Source: Nitrospira sp.
GTDB lineage: Bacteria > Nitrospirota > Nitrospiria > Nitrospirales > Nitrospiraceae
Assembly: GCA_015904075.1 (NCBI GenBank)
Contig: JABMDH010000036.1
Location: 1 to 5,883 of the forward strand
Length of the DNA: 5,883 nucleotides
Direction of reading: 5' to 3'
Of the stretch, positions 5,877 through 5,883 are shown piece by piece (the stretch's first letter is position 1; each line of letters opens with the position of its first letter). The notes under the pieces are model-generated. The model made no database searches, was not told the DNA's origin, and saw only the letters and a list, made by a program, of their open reading frames with translations. Made by a program: the position numbers and the translations under genes.

Positions 5877-5883
5877 AGAGGAG
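5877..5883 (+). promoter_or_regulatory. Shine-Dalgarno sequence of the next gene, probably flgC
   Basis: AGAGGAG at the very edge of the window is a good ribosome binding site, 49 bases after flgB ends. In most flagellar clusters flgC follows flgB directly. The start codon itself is outside the window. Confidence 0.5.

Overview
The window is a stretch of flagellar regulatory genes, all on the + strand, leading into the first rod gene. Moderately high GC, the style of the NtrC-type regulators and the order regulator - TPR protein - kinase - regulator - flgB suggest a flagellated member of Nitrospirota, perhaps Nitrospira. That is an impression from sequence style, with no search behind it.

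Layout. (1) 1-1380: C-terminal most of a sigma-54 activator (receiver, AAA+, Fis-type HTH), with its 5' end outside the window; its AAA+ and HTH domains closely resemble FleQ/FlrA, the flagellar master regulators. (2) 1381-1540: a regulatory gap with GTCAAT-type dyads resembling FleQ boxes, then a near-perfect sigma-54 promoter at 1511-1526. (3) 1541-5245: a tight, overlapping three-gene unit: an exported TPR-repeat protein, a cytoplasmic histidine kinase with only the end of a PAS domain, and an NtrC-type response regulator resembling FleR/FlgR. (4) 5246-5416: a second regulatory gap with a second good sigma-54 promoter at 5356-5371. (5) 5417-5827: flgB, the proximal rod protein, followed by a Shine-Dalgarno-like sequence at the window edge that probably serves flgC.

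How the parts fit. The arrangement reads as a sigma-54 cascade like that of Pseudomonas and Vibrio: the FleQ-like activator binds the dyads at 1401-1448 and switches on the TPR-kinase-regulator operon; the kinase phosphorylates its partner regulator, which activates the sigma-54 promoter of the flgB operon. The promoters and dyads are seen directly; the wiring is inferred.

The points most worth checking are the two sigma-54 promoters with their upstream dyads, the abrupt TPR/kinase overlap (both proteins look shortened at their shared border, as if by a deletion), the FleQ-like activator that keeps a phosphorylatable receiver and lacks the FleQ c-di-GMP LFRS motif, and a run of eight Gs early in the TPR gene. 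I found no mobile elements, RNA genes or CRISPR arrays.
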